This document shows, in pieces, positions 1-12,439 of a stretch of DNA of 64,000 bases. The position numbers and the translations under genes were made by a program. Origin of the DNA: Onchidella celtica (lineage: Eukaryota; Mollusca; Gastropoda; Systellommatophora; Onchidiidae). Position 1 is the first letter of the stretch. Every line of letters begins with the position of its first letter. The stretch spans positions 21,510,947-21,574,946 of the forward strand of contig OZ007581.1 of the NCBI GenBank assembly GCA_963931925.1, in the 5' to 3' direction. The notes below the pieces were generated by a model. It worked only from the letters and a program-made list of their open reading frames with translations, did not search any database and was not told the DNA's origin.

Positions 1-167
1 GAAGTTGGAACATTAGGACGGTTTTCCAGACGTCGCGAGGGAATGTGACGTGACGCAAGCAGGGCTGAGCAGTTTGGCAAGTCTTGGCAGAAATTAGTCA
101 CATATAATGAAGCAGATTCTGTTTTCCTGCCCGCTTCTGTGTGTCTCTCTGGCCAAGCGCTCGAAAG

Positions 168-169
<2 letters not shown>

Positions 170-257
<88 letters not shown>

Positions 258-290
258 TAAAAGTGAGAGACAGAGACAGACAGACAGAGG
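170..290. repeat. (GA)n microsatellite with GACA tail
   Basis: About 90 bp of nearly pure GA dinucleotides, followed by a short GACA-rich stretch. The long ORFs readable through it (Arg-Glu on one strand, Ser-Leu on the other) are products of the repeat and not genes. Confidence 0.97.
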
Positions 291-1084
291 AGAAGGGTGG
301 GACTCCTAGTGGGAGCACAGGTTTATTCCAGATAATGTCGAGTACCTCATCTAGTTTATTCAAAATAGTGAAATAGTTTTGTTGTTGTACGAAATAGGTT
401 TGAATCTTTTAGCAATACAAGCAGCTGTGAAATAGAAAAAATGTTCGTTCGTTGACACAGGCCAGAGCAAATAAATATGTCAGGTCACAGAACTGCAACT
501 TGTAGCACCCTAATATCAGGACCGAGGATTTACTGGTTACGACGCCCATTTTGCCAGCTCAGGCGGAAGCGGAGGACGGTCTTCCAATAGTGGAAGAAAA
601 AAAAATGAGGTCGTAGGGGTCATATTTGATGTTTTCCTCTGAATATGTACTCAATTTGAAAACTTTTTCAACCAATATTAACAACAACAGCAAACAATAC
701 TACAAACGAACACACAAACAAAACAAGAACAGGGAACTGCTGTTCATGAAATGATTAGGGGGAGGCAAGAACCCTTTTGTCGACCCTCTGAGTCTGGTGT
801 GTAAGACTTCAAGAGCATTCTCAAATATACTTTCAGATTTTTAGTATTTGATAGAATGCTGAACGATACCGTACGAAAGTGGAAGGGGATATACTCATTT
901 GGGGAACATGGCATTGTTTTATTATTTTATCGTTTAAAATTATCTTCCGTTTCCAATTTCTTTCAGATGATTTAGATAAATATCACTTGATCTGACTGCT
1001 GCGTGCTTTTTTTTTTCTTTTTAACCAGATTTTGTTACCCTATCCTTGTACTTGGCTAAAATTGTCGTTGGGCTTACTTATTCA
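291..1084. other. unassigned non-coding stretch
   Basis: AT-rich sequence with short poly-A and CAA-rich patches. I see no coding signature, inverted termini or recognisable repeat. Confidence 0.5.
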
Positions 1085-1300
1085 TTTTGTTTCAGCTCCC
1101 GTAAATCGCAGGATTTGTGACAAAACCTGGCACCACTCATACAACTCGGATTTGCGTGAAATTCGGCAGTATTTGGAAATTCTCTTTCTTCTGCCCTACA
1201 GGAGGGTTTTCTATTTTTACACTTGGACTAAGTTGGAGGCTTCAAATGGTGGGGAAGTATTTTTTTTACTTCGTCAACACTTTCTGCCGGCTGATTTAAA
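1085..1300 (+). repeat. dispersed repeat family A, copy 1 (partial)
   Basis: Shares the core 'CGGATTTGCGTGAAATT' and, about 110 bp later, 'GGTGGGGAAGTATTTTTT' with segments near 36.85-36.95 kb (same strand) and 12.94-13.01 kb (opposite strand). The order and spacing of the shared blocks match in all three places, which marks a dispersed non-coding element. Short ORFs here have no family similarity I recognise. Confidence 0.7.
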
Positions 1301-3257
1301 TGGCCGAGCGATTTTGAGTCTCATTAGGCGAAAACGGCAAAAGGCGTGACAGGCGGGGGTGGGTGGGGGTGGAGGCTGAGGGAGGTGAAAACGATGTACG
1401 GAGGCGACCAAAGGGCGAAAACGTGAGGAGGGCGAAATAATATTTTCCTAACTAGGGATTACAGTTTCGCACAATATCTTGTACATAAATTCAGTTCTTC
1501 TTCTTAATATAAAACCATATTACTTATGCCCATTGTTAGAAAAAATCCTGTCAAGTACATGCTGTTCAATTTCCATGACCATTCAGTAAATTACTTATCG
1601 ATCATAAAGGATTAATTTAGAGAAAATGTCATACCGATGACCAGCATTCAGTTGCACAGATGGAGCACCCACTGATGATGGGATGGCCTCAAAGCTTCCA
1701 AGACCTCTCACCGCCCATGTTGAGAAGACGAAAAATTTGAGTGACTTCTTCTGTGTACGGAGGTCGACTGCTTGTCAATGAATAACTTCCATCGATACTT
1801 TTTGGAGCTTTTTGAATCAGTGCAATTAAAAATTTTTTTTCCTAGCAACAGGACTTGGCATGCCAGCCTGGCGAGAGAATACAGAAGCTGCCTGCATGTT
1901 GGATATTTTTGCCAAGTTTAAGTGAACTTTAACGGTCGCATGATCAGTCTTGTTAAGGCAAACTATATCCTGTCGTCTTCCCCGTCAAGTTGGAGTTGTG
2001 GAAATCGGTGGTACAAGCAGCTCAACTTGGCAAAATCATGCCCAGGCGACTTCAAGACCTGCGAGATCTATTTGCCCCAGAGAGGGTTATGAACCCTATG
2101 GTTGCATTTCACCTATGGCCACCATCCATTTGCAAGAGGAATTGTTAGATTTCCTGTACTGCATTGAAGGTCAAGTCATTTTCAAACAAGACGGATACAA
2201 AGTTTTTCCGGATGAAACACGAGAACATCTATTCTTCCCGTGGTTTCCCTTACGATTTTGTATTTTGTTGGAAAAGGAACGAGTGCAGCGTAAAGACATC
2301 TCAAAAGGAAGTTTCAGGTAGATGTGAGAGGGGCGATCTGTGTTTGCTTCTCACAAACACCGACATTACTATAGCTGACCACAGAACACCAACCACGGGA
2401 AGGTCGCCAACCTGTTAACAGTACATGGAGGCACAACGAATGAACAGGTACAGCCAATTGTTGATGCATTAATTTTGGTGAAGGATATTTTCTGTTTTTG
2501 TTCATACTATTTGAATAATCAGTAAGTCATTAAAAAAGCTCTGAAAACCCTAACGTCTTATGCCTAGCATATGCACCTTTGCTTGCTCGTTAGGGTGGGG
2601 GTAATTGGTGGGGGGGGGGTGATGATAGATGTGGGCTCCAAGGGGGTGATTGCCTGAAAAAGTTTGAGAACCACTGGTACAGATGAACCGTGAACACGAC
2701 TCGCCGTTTTTCTCAATTTGTTTTTACTGAGAAACGCTCCTACCAGCAGCATGTCTTCCGTTTTCGAACATAACCAAAAGAGTCTTTGGCATAACCAGTC
2801 AGAATCCAGTAATAATAATGAGTGGTCGCGACTAAAATTAGAACGCATCCATTTCCTGACCTATTGGGTCGTCTCAATGTGTGTTAAATTTAATTGCTCT
2901 CGCCCTGTTATTATTGGAAAAGGTGGGGTCGGGTGTACTGTTAACTAATAACAGTTATAAAACAATAGGCCCTATATCTTTCATCCCCTACATAGCACAC
3001 CACCCCCCCCCTCAGGTGGTTGATACAGACAAGGGAAGGTTTGGAGGAGGGTGCAGAATGGCATGTGTCAAATTAAAAAAAAAAAAAAGTGATATGATGT
3101 GTTAATTTAAGAAATTAATAAAAATGTAACCGTCTAGCTGAATTTTGTGGGTAAGCCTACGCATCTCCTCACATACATGTACACCAGCCTAACTTTTTGT
3201 GCCGATTCCTTTCTGTTTGAAGCGGCACCTTTTGTCTTTTATTATCGTTCGTAGAAC
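1301..3257. other. unassigned region, ending in a family A 3' piece
   Basis: Contains a 123-codon ORF at 1950-2321 on the plus strand with no motif, signal peptide or domain that I recognise; I treat it as chance. Homopolymers of G and C occur near 2610 and 3002. The last ~75 bp (about 3183-3257) resemble the 3' end of repeat family A: an AAGCGGCACC-type block, then a short hairpin (CGTTC/GAACG) at 3246-3258, then GGGGCAGTAA. Confidence 0.45.
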
Positions 3258-3270
3258 GGGGCAGTAAATT
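3258..3270. repeat. target-site duplication of the twin-primed LINE (left)
   Basis: GGGGCAGTAAATT here and GGGGCAGTAATT at 6875-6886 bracket the LINE; they differ by one A. The sequence continuing on each outer side belongs to repeat family A, so the LINE landed in the 3' end of a family A copy. Confidence 0.65.
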
Positions 3271-3846
3271 CACCATTCACAGACACACCTTTCACCTAGG
3301 TGTTGTCCATCTACTGCAGGAGGTAGCCCCCCGACAATGCTTTCCATTCTCTTCTGTCTGTTGTTTTCCTCATCCATGTTGTTCCTCCTCTCTTTGTAAT
3401 GGCGTCCTTCCATCTTCTTCCTGGTAGTCCTCTTACTCTTTTTCCTGTCCTTGGCTGCCATTCAGTGCAGCGTTTTGTCTACGTATTGTCATTCATCCTC
3501 CCCACGTGTCCGGCCCAATTCCACTTTTGTTGTGGCATGAATTCCACTATGTCTTTTAATTTTGTTTGTTTGCGTATGTCAGCGTGGGGGATTCTATCTT
3601 GCAGTCGGATATTTAGCATTTTCTTTCCATTGCCCTCTAGGCGGTTCTTAGATTATTCGTGAGATGTTTTGTGATCGGCCATGTTTGACAACCATATGTA
3701 GTCGTTGGAAGAATGTATTGATTGAATACTTGCTTCTTGAGGGACATTGGCGGTTTGAAATCCAAGAATATCTCTCTGTTTCCTCCAAAGTAACTCCATG
3801 CTGCTCTTATTCTGGTGTTTAATTCAGTTTATTTGTTGTGTTCTAG
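3271..3846 (-). pseudogene. LINE reverse transcriptase C-terminal part (degenerate)
   Basis: The minus-strand translation, with several frameshifts and stops, gives motifs typical of the C-terminal third of an RTE-like endonuclease-reverse transcriptase. They come in the expected order: TRIRAAWSYFGG, the thumb block around QYILPTTTYGCQTW, the RAMERKML block, KWNWAGHVGR, and the GKR.RGRPGRRWKD block. A terminal Arg/Trp-rich tail comes last. This is the 3' portion of the element whose RT core lies at 4603-5440 and endonuclease at 5700-6427. The YADD box region (about 150 residues) is missing, apparently lost at the insertion that separates the two halves. It is clearly dead. Clade assignment (RTE-like) is from motif memory and is moderate. 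Confidence 0.85.
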
Positions 3847-4602
3847 CGCCTGGCGATATTTGCCGATACTTCCGCTATAGTGTAAACAATAAGGCGTGTT
3901 TCAGTGAAAACCGGATGTTTTTACGTTGATTTTTAGATTTTTTGTGCTGGTTTGAAGTTCTGTGATTTTTTAAAATCACGATTTGAGATGGATGATGTAC
4001 TCAGGCTGTTCCGAGAAGCACCCGGAATACAATATGATGGAGATTTGTATGGTTTGCAGTCCACAAATTACGACAGTGATGGACAAGAAGGGGGAGGAGG
4101 AGGCTGAGGAGAGATGGGGAAGAGAAAGAGGAGAAGAAACGGCGAGGAGAGATGGCGAGATTAGAAGAGAGAGAGAGAGGGATGTGTGTTAGAGACAGAG
4201 AGACATAGAGAAGGGGGAAGCGAGAGTAGAGATGAGACATTGGGACAGGAGAAGAAACGAGGAGAGTGAGGGCGAGTGAGGAAGATAGAGAAAGAGAGAG
4301 GAAGAGGAAGAAAGATGGGAGCATGACTTCCCTTTGATCCTAATCGAAATTCGGTCATGTAAATTGATGTCACATAAATTTTGGTGAACTGACCTACTTG
4401 TTTTGTTTTTTATGTCAATCTTTGTCCATTTGTGCATGTTCTGTTCACATTTCATAAAATTGTGATGAATAGTTTTGCCACAATGATTTTTCAAAATAAG
4501 TAGGTATAAAATATACGGAGTTAACCCCCCCCCCCACCCCCCCCCCCGTGTTGTAGGGAATGGAATAGAATGGCAGTGGGGTTCTTAGGGGGTAAAGGGT
4601 TA
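3847..4602 (+). mobile_element. piggyBac-like fragment inserted in the LINE (candidate)
   Basis: This block separates RT motifs of the surrounding LINE. Its right edge on the minus strand reads TTAACCCTTTACCCCCTAAG, which has the TTAA plus CCCT-rich form of piggyBac termini. Near the left side an ATG at 3988 opens about 40 codons (MDDVLRLFREAPG..., acidic, ending in a Gly run) that could be a transposase N-terminus, followed by a stop and a GA-rich expansion at about 4090-4320. I could not find a matching TTAACCC terminus at the left edge, so it is at best a deleted copy. Poly-C tracts lie at 4527-4556. Confidence 0.4.
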
Positions 4603-6427
4603 AATATTTCTTCGATTGTTACTGTAAATAATTTTGGGGATATGGGGTCTCCCTGTCTCACGCCTCTTTCTTAGGCAAACTTTTCTGATACATGATTATC
4701 GATATGTATTCTGGCATAGGCTTCTTTATATTTTGTAGTATTTTTATATAGACTTCATTAATATTGATCTTTCTGAGAGCTTCAAAGATTGCATAGTGTT
4801 CAACGGAATCGAAGGCTTTTTCCTAGTAGAAACACACACAGTGGTAGATTATATTCTTTACTTTTTTTATTATTTGGTTAAGAGCATGTAGGTGGTCTGT
4901 TGTTGAGTAACTCTTTCTGAAGCCAGCTTGTTCTCTCGGTTGGTTTTCGTCTAGTATTTTCTCCATTCTATTTTGTAAATTTGCTTCCTGCCAGCATTCA
5001 GGTATTCTCTGTGTGGTTAGAATCTCGTTGAATGCTTTTGTTATATCTTTTCCTATGTGGTGACATCCCATCTGTATGTCGCGTGTTATATTATCATTTC
5101 CAGGTGCTTCCCTTTTGTTACTTTTTCTTAAGGTCCTTTCTATCTCGTCTTCTATGAAAGGCGGTACCTCATCAGTGTCAGAGCTTGTTATCATGGTTGT
5201 TTCGGGTGTATCCATTGTTTTCTGATAAAGTGTTTTATGGAAATCTGTGCAGACACTTAGGATTTCTTCTCTGTCTGTGGTTGTTTCACCCGTCTTTTTA
5301 AACGTAATTTTCTTTCGACCTCCTTGTTTGTATATTTCTCTTGGCCCTTTCCCGCTTTCAATTATTCTTTTTACCATGTCTTTTCTTTTTCTTCTGTCTC
5401 TGTTTCTCAGCATTTTCTTCACTGCTTTGTTCAGTTCTGTATATTAAATTTTTTCTTTGTCTGCATTATGTTCCTTTTTGTGTAGGGTTCCCCCCCCCCC
5501 CCTTTTTTTAAATCTAGCTCTTCTATCGTGGCATCTTGTTTTGATTTTTCTTTCTTTGTTTTTTTCTTTCAGACCTTGTATTTTCATTACTTCTTCTGTC
5601 ACAATTTTGTTCAGTGTCTCAACGGATGGTACTTCTTCCTCCAGGGATTCAAATCTGTTTTTCAGCTCCAGCTGGGGAATGCGTTCTTATGTGTTTTCCA
5701 GTTCTTCTAATCTATATTCGTTTTGAGTGGTTTTCTTCTTTGCACTCTTTTTAATCTCATTAGCTTTCTGTTTATTCTTATTTTTGCTCTGACCATACTA
5801 TGATCACTTCCAATGTCGACTGCTGAAATCACTTCACAATTTCTGATGATGTTCCTATCTGAGGTAATGATGTAATCAGTTTTGTTCTTATATTCCCCGT
5901 TTGGACTTCCCAATATCTGGTTTTCTTCCTTTGGAAGAAGGTATTTGCGATATAGTAGCAGTTTTCTCCCACAAAATTTATTAGAGTTTCACCTCTTTGA
6001 TTCCTAAGTCCGATGCCATGGGGATCTATTCCTCTTATTTTTTCCTTTCTGACGTTTTAGCCTATTTTCGCATTAAAGTCTCCCGTGATGATGTAGGTGC
6101 AGCACGTTTTACGGTCAATAGCCTTTTCTAAACTTTCATCAAACTTTTCGATCTCCCCATCGTCATAGTCCATTGTAGGGGCACAGACTTGTATCAGCCG
6201 GAGTGATTTTTTTTTTTTGGTAACTTTATTTTGCAGGATATTATTCCTTCTGTATGTGTCTCGAAGTTTTCAATTTAATTTTTAAAGGTTCTATGTACTA
6301 GAGGTGCTAGGTCCTTTGCTTGAGACGTGTCTTCAGTTTTTCCACATTCATATATCCATGTGCCTCCAAGTATTTCTGTGGGCCCTGTTCCTGTTCTCTT
6401 TGTTTCACATAATCCAATCACTTGCCA
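4603..6427 (-). pseudogene. LINE endonuclease-reverse transcriptase, N-terminal and central parts (degenerate)
   Basis: Read right to left on the minus strand: an apurinic-type endonuclease starting WQVIGLCETKR at ~6427, then WIYECGKTED, IITGDFNAKIG near 6080, and DYIITSDRN...GSDHSMVRAKI at about 5880-5790. These give the catalytic E, GDFN and SDH motifs. The longest open piece (5422-4823, 199 codons) covers the linker and RT N-terminus, including an APGNDNI block, IPECWQEA and QAGFRKSYSTTDHL. Beyond it, with frameshifts, come KKAFDSVEHYAIF and QGDPISPKLF. The FADD box is absent because the piggyBac-like block interrupts here. Stops and a poly-C run at 5491 show it is inactive. The first ~40 codons are missing from this strand and occur inverted at 6428-6874. 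Confidence 0.88.
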
Positions 6428-6874
6428 CATGCACATTATGGGAAGCCCACCCGGGTGAAGGAAACTGTAGCCATGGCCGGCTACAGGCTAAGACTGTTAG
6501 GGCATAGTCCAATGATCAGCGGTGTACCTGATCAAAACCCGTTGTCCTGCGGGAAAGACTAGAAGTCGAAGGACTACAGGATCGAAAACCTCGAATGAAA
6601 AAGCAACACGCCCGGCCAGCGCGACGATTGTAGGCCAAAAATCCGACAATGATAGAACAAATAAAAGAAGGCCGTAAAACCCAAGGCCACAATGGGGATG
6701 AAAAACAGGTGTCGACTTCCATCTTGGACGAAAGTTCCTATGACGCTGCACAATCAAACCCATATGGGAGTTGTTTAGCCGACAAAGAAAGAAGCACCAC
6801 CAATATTAACATCGCAACATACAATACAAGAACACTGTCATCGACCACGAACTAAATAAATGACTAGAAGAAGT
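6428..6874 (+). pseudogene. inverted 5' end of the same LINE (5' UTR and start of endonuclease)
   Basis: On the plus strand, a GC-richer leader with CCACCCGGGTGAAGGAAACT-type sequence runs into an ORF (6649-6855) ending NINIATYNTRTLSST, the first conserved endonuclease block. With one frameshift and a stop it continues to LEEVGQ at ~6881. The minus-strand copy to the left resumes at WQVIGLCETKR, so the two pieces abut in the protein with a gap of only a codon or two. The inverted piece meets the sense piece at ~6427/6428, with their 5' ends adjacent. This is the geometry produced by twin priming during LINE insertion. Confidence 0.8.
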
Positions 6875-6886
6875 GGGGCAGTAATT
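6875..6886. repeat. target-site duplication of the twin-primed LINE (right)
   Basis: GGGGCAGTAATT, matching 3258-3270 apart from one A. It also overlaps the LINE codons for VGQ, which suggests that GGGGCAG microhomology primed the second cDNA. Confidence 0.6.
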
Positions 6887-9102
6887 AGTATAAAATAATT
6901 ATTTAAAGAGACAATAAATAATTAAATCTTCCCGCCAACAATGCAGAGAGCAGACTGTACCTAAAACATTCAAAGTGTGGAATTCAACATAGAAAGATAC
7001 GACTAAGCAGGACAATCAGAAACTGCCAAACCAATCTAGGGAAACGACACTATACATCAGGACACTCTGGACAGCAGAACTCGCCTGGAAAGCACGGAAA
7101 AGGTCGGATTTAGGCTAAATTGAGCGGCCCCCTTTTGTCTGTTTTTTTTCCCATTATAGTTGGGCTACAAGGCAATTTGACGAGCTGATACACTAATGTT
7201 GTAGAAAACATCAAGTGGTCCTCATTAAAACTGGCTTACATTTATTTGTGTCGTTTTGGAGGTTAAGCTTGTAGAAGGCTGACAGTGTTGAGACTTGTGC
7301 TCGTAGTCTGAATATTTTGTACCAAAAAAAAAAAAAAAAAGTCTCGTTCCGTGTGGCATATCAATCTTCTGCTTTATAGTCGAAAAATGATCTGGTGATC
7401 CCTGTATTACACTCAGATTTTGCGGAAGTTATCATTACAGAAATTTTGTTCAGGATCATGTGCTGAAGTTAAAAGAAACACAGTTGGATATTCCCTCTAA
7501 AAAAACAAAAACCAAAAAAAAAAAAAAACAACAACAGCAAAAAACGTGCCAATGGTAATGGTAGCTTCATAAGAAACAGGTGACAAATTTTACAGCCACC
7601 TCCCCCCAACAACAACAACGACAACCTTAACGACACCAATATCAACAACAACAAGAACAACAAACAATAACCTAAACAAACAACAACACCCACCTGCCTT
7701 TCAATTGAATGACAAGCGAGAGGCATTAACCCCTGTTTAACCTTGGGTTTTGGAATAGAATTAGCCATGCTCCAGAGAATGGGATCTGTCGAGAGACCTA
7801 ATTTGGATACATACTTGTGCATGAGGGCAAGACTTTGGGACAGACGCCTGTCTCTTGTAAATGAACTCGTCAAAGTTTGTACTGTTAGTTTGTTCGAGTG
7901 TCTGCATACCTGATTTTTGGAAAAACAATAAAATGATATTTTTTTGCTGACCACACGGAGAAGACATTAAGACAATGGAGTTCATCATCAAGTTGGCAGA
8001 ACTTAAAACCAAATCATTCAAGTCTGCAGTCTCAGACAATATGAAACGTGCCAGAAGGGCACTAGGATTGTCACCATCACTATGTAACCACCGACAGACA
8101 GCTGGCACAGCCACTTCCCTAACAACTGGCTCTCCATGCTTTGTCTGCTATCTAATCTCCCGCCCATGAACTGCAGAGCCACTTGAGAACCAGTCATTGA
8201 CTGCAAAGTGCAAGTTTTTCCTCACTTCCGAATGACAGTCGACCAATCAAAGTGAACAATGGGCGCCAAATTTGTTAATTACGCTCCAAGTCCAAGAGGT
8301 TGAAAGTATTCATGCCTCAATTTAGTTTTAGAGCGCAGCACATCGATTACTCAGTTAAAAATAGTGAAATGGACATGAAAAAAAAAATCCGTTTACCGAA
8401 AACAGACCGTTATGGTTTTGTAAGAGAGTACAGCATTACCCAAATTTTTCAGCCGTTTTACTTAATTCATTTATAAGGAGCTTAAAACTCGTGGTCATAG
8501 AGTATGAGCTGTCTGTTTCTATTCATTTTTAACAGTGGTATTTAATTGCATTAATAAATTCATTGACGCACGGGATATAAAACTTTCAGTGTGTCATTGT
8601 TCATCATCGTGTATTTTATTTATAAAAACCGAGTGAAACGGGTCAGTGCTGTCTAGATTCCTCCCGCTATCTGTGTTTTGTCTTTAAATAGCTAAGCATT
8701 GAAAATCTCCACGAAAATGATAAGATGTTAAAACTGGTCCATGCCAAAGAAAGCACAACACAAACAATATGCATACTTTATGCATGTAAAGCCATTGTTC
8801 TTTGAAAGGAACAACATTGTACAAGCAGACATAACTTACATTTTATTGCGATAGACTGCCATCCACCGTACCATAAACAGTGTAGACAGCACTGATACTA
8901 TTATAAAATGGGTTTATAATATTACATTATTTCTTTGTTCAGGCGTGTTCGGAATTTATGATTTCAATGTCCAACAATCATACGGAGCTGTTATCGCTAA
9001 CTCAGACTTCTGCATGATACTTCCCGATCATTCCCAATAATTGTGAACATGAGCGGAGGGGAGAGGAAGCAGAGGCAACCCTACAAAAAAAAAAAAGATC
9101 AC
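6887..9102. other. unassigned non-coding stretch
   Basis: Contains poly-A tracts (7324-7340, 7516-7528), a CAA/AAC-rich low-complexity patch at about 7590-7690, and short ORFs on both strands without recognisable motifs. No element boundary could be defined. Confidence 0.5.
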
Positions 9103-9565
<463 letters not shown>

Positions 9566-10877
9566 ATCTCAGTTTACAGAGTTTATATGGCATACATTTC
9601 CGTCGTTTATTGTATAAAATCTTTGTAATCAGAAAAAGTTGTAGCCCGTAATTAAAGTTTAGCACTAGGCTTTTCTCACCCAGCACAACCCCAACAGTTC
9701 ACGTGAAAGCGGTCTGACAAGACGTATTGAGGGCAGACGCGTCTCTTCTATTGGACATTCGCAAACCATGGACTAATTAGAGAAGCCATAAAGTGCTTAC
9801 GGCGATGAAGCGAGCAAAAAACTTCACAGCTCCCATTATTGCGGTCTCCGAATGTCAATTTTAGCTCGTCCCTAATGACTGTCTTCTCCCGTCAACCCCA
9901 CCGTTCGTTTTAGTCCAATAAAAGGCTATTTGCGAAAAGAACAACAGCAAGAACAATATTTTTAAACTGAACTATCCTGTAAAAAAAAAAACAACAACCA
10001 CCCCCACAGTAAAGTTTTGAACCAACGTTAAGAGGCCGCGTATAAGTTTTGTGTTTCCTTCTCAAAGCATTGCTTAAATGGAAAACGTTCAGAAAGCCTA
10101 TAATCTCAAAGTTGGCGGGTATTTATATTTCTCAATATTACCACAAAAGTGTTTGCGGTTTGAATGATTTAAAGCACGGATTATTTTCAGAAAGTATCAC
10201 ACAGATGTCGTGGAAAGAGAGCAATGAACACTTGAAAGCTAATATCAGGATAAGGGTGTCGTAATGACACAATATTATAAGGCGTTTGGGAATATCTTGA
10301 GCTCGCTAGTGACATTCGGATACGAAGCCTCAGGCTCAGCCAGCTACCTTTTAACAGCCTTCACTGGGAAAGGGCAATGCGAAGGGAAAATAGGATGTAA
10401 TTCTCCCTCAAGGCTACATCAGGGCCCTTACCATAAAAAAAGGAAGAGAAATCAGCAAGCTACACAAAAGTTTAAAAAATGTGAAGCTATGACTAGAATA
10501 ACTTAAAAAAAAAAAGAGGACTATTTGAAAAAATTGAAGGGAATTCATAGTAAAATTAGCAGAAAACATGAGTAGGAGATGGAAACAAAGAAATCGTCAA
10601 AACTACAGTAAATGAATTGGATTTTGTTGTTGTTGATTAGGAACAGCTTACCATTTTATCTACCTGCGACAAAATGTCCGGACATGTGTCACATGATCTA
10701 AAAAAGCAAAAAGCAAACCATAATAAAAAAAAGAAGTTTTTGGATGATTGCTTTCAATGTTCATATTGTGTTTTCAGCTTACTCGCAGCGAGCAAAAATG
10801 TGAGAAAACATGGCCTTTTTGTTTACATGCTGTTCTTCTTCCGTTTTGGATTTGCGATCTCACCAACACACAAACAT
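9566..10877. other. unassigned non-coding stretch
   Basis: Two back-to-back short ORFs on the plus strand (10049-10264 and 10264-10506) have no recognisable domain and are probably chance. Poly-A patches at 9980 and 10505. Confidence 0.45.
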
Positions 10878-10883
10878 ACAGAC

Positions 10884-10938
<55 letters not shown>

Positions 10939-10950
10939 AAAAGAAAAGAG
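10878..10950. repeat. (GA)n microsatellite
   Basis: GACA units pass into about 60 bp of GA dinucleotides with rare A interruptions. Confidence 0.95.
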
Positions 10951-11627
10951 GTCGTCATAAGAAGAAAACTTTATTCGCCATTTATGTGATGTGATCCAAC
11001 AACTTACTTTCACTTTGACAAACTCAGAAGTCATGAAATTCGTTGAAGCATCGCCCATTGAGTCAAAACTGTTTAGTCTTGGCTTGGCCTGTTGCATGGG
11101 AAAAAGAACATAAATGTAGAAGTATACAGCAGTGACGTATTTTGTTAAGGAAGTGAGTGTGTATTCATGACTTTTCGTGTCGTGATTTTATCCACTTGAT
11201 GAGAAATCATGGCAGATTGCATTAATTTTCTAAACTCTAAGTTAAGTAATGTAAAATTTAACAGGACACAAAGGCATTGCTACAACAGTGTAATAAAAAT
11301 AAAGTATTTCAGATGGCAGTAAAATCTTTAACAGCAAACTGATTTCAACGTAGACATCAATGCAGCTGATTAAGAAAAATGCAAATAATGATTCTTGATA
11401 ATTCGGCAAAATCGTAGAAAACAATCAAAATTAATAAGACAATAATAAGGAGAAAAAGAATAAGATTCAAAATTTTTTGAAAAAAACCAACAAAAATTCA
11501 TTTTCGTGTGAAGGACAGAATGGGGATGACAAGAGTGACGAACTTGAGTGGACATAAAATGGAACTCAGCAGAGTTCACAAGCCGCAGTAGCGTTCTTCC
11601 CCCCAGATAAATATTATTTCTATACTA
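10951..11627. other. unassigned AT-rich stretch
   Basis: No coding or repeat signature seen; short ORFs only. Confidence 0.45.
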
Positions 11628-11775
11628 CATGTACTAGCTATCGTCCCAGCATTGCCCGTGATAAACTATTTATTAGTTTCAATTCTGGGTGATTGAACCC
11701 GAGCTGCTTCAGCTGGCACGTTCCTTTACGTTTATTTCGTAGACGTTTGTTTGTTTGCTGTGAGATAAGGAGGTT
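11628..11775 (+). repeat. dispersed repeat family B, copy 1 (5' part only)
   Basis: 'ACTAGCT...GCCCGTGATAAACTATTTATTAGTTTC' type opening followed by 'TCTGGGTGATT', 'CTGCTTCA' and 'GTTCCTTTA'. The same blocks occur in the same order at 17,090-17,200, so this is a truncated copy of a dispersed element. Confidence 0.7.
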
Positions 11776-11786
11776 ATAAATAGCAT

Positions 11787-12412
11787 AAATTAATGTAATA
11801 ATAATGATGTATAGCATTTATATAGCGCATATCCATTTAAAATGCTCTATGCGCTTTACAGAAACAACATGTCAACCACAGAGCAGAATGGAGCTGCCTG
11901 CGAAGCGCTCAACATACTGCACTGCTTCTTTCTCTCTCCCTGTCTCGCTCACTCTCTCTCTCTATCTCAGAGCAAATTGTAACGCAGCCTGTTAGGCGCA
12001 GTTCACAACTCACAACAGTTCACAACAGTTCACACAACACACAACTCAAATAATATTTGAATATTTAATAATGAATAATAAATTCTGGCGGGGGGGGGGG
12101 GGGTGATATGGATAAATTTTAATCTATTAATTTCAACTTTCAATTTTGCCCGGGCAGCGACCTTTCGGCCTGCTCTTTACGATTTCCAACTGCCAAGGTA
12201 TCTTTAACGTGCGCAACGTGCACACGGGCCCTCCAAATTTTTTCGTCCTTATCCGAGAAGACTAGGTACTCGATCCTACCCCCCAATAGGACCAGGGACT
12301 TGAAAATATGAGAAAAATCCAATTTCCAACATGCCCGCACTGCCCGGGTTTAGAACCCGGGACCCTTGGCATGAGAGGCGAGCACCTTGCCTCTAGACCA
12401 CCTTGTCCCCAT
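11787..12412 (-). mobile_element. tRNA-derived SINE
   Basis: On the minus strand, the right end holds a tRNA-like head: a TGGTCTAGAGGCAAGGTGCTC block, then CCGGGTTCTAAACCCGGG at about 12,345-12,362, close to a pol III B box. The body includes the 'TTAACGTGCGCAACGTGCAC' region. It ends near 11,790 with TAAAGCGCATAGAGC...GCGCTATATAAATGC and an ATT/ATG-rich tail. Tails of this form are common in molluscan and other invertebrate SINEs. A poly-G run (12,093-12,107) and CACAACA repeats have expanded inside. It is probably not intact, and I did not find a clear target duplication. Confidence 0.75.
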
Positions 12413-12439
12413 TGTCATGAAATGGCTATAATCTGCTCC

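Noticed and set aside
107-376. 89-codon ORFs on both strands through the GA array
   Set aside because: They are translations of a dinucleotide repeat.
1950-2321. 123-codon ORF considered as a host exon
   Set aside because: No motif, no convincing splice sites in frame, and composition like its surroundings.
12345-12412. Functional tRNA gene
   Set aside because: The B box is followed by SINE body sequence, and the acceptor stem and anticodon arm cannot be folded cleanly.
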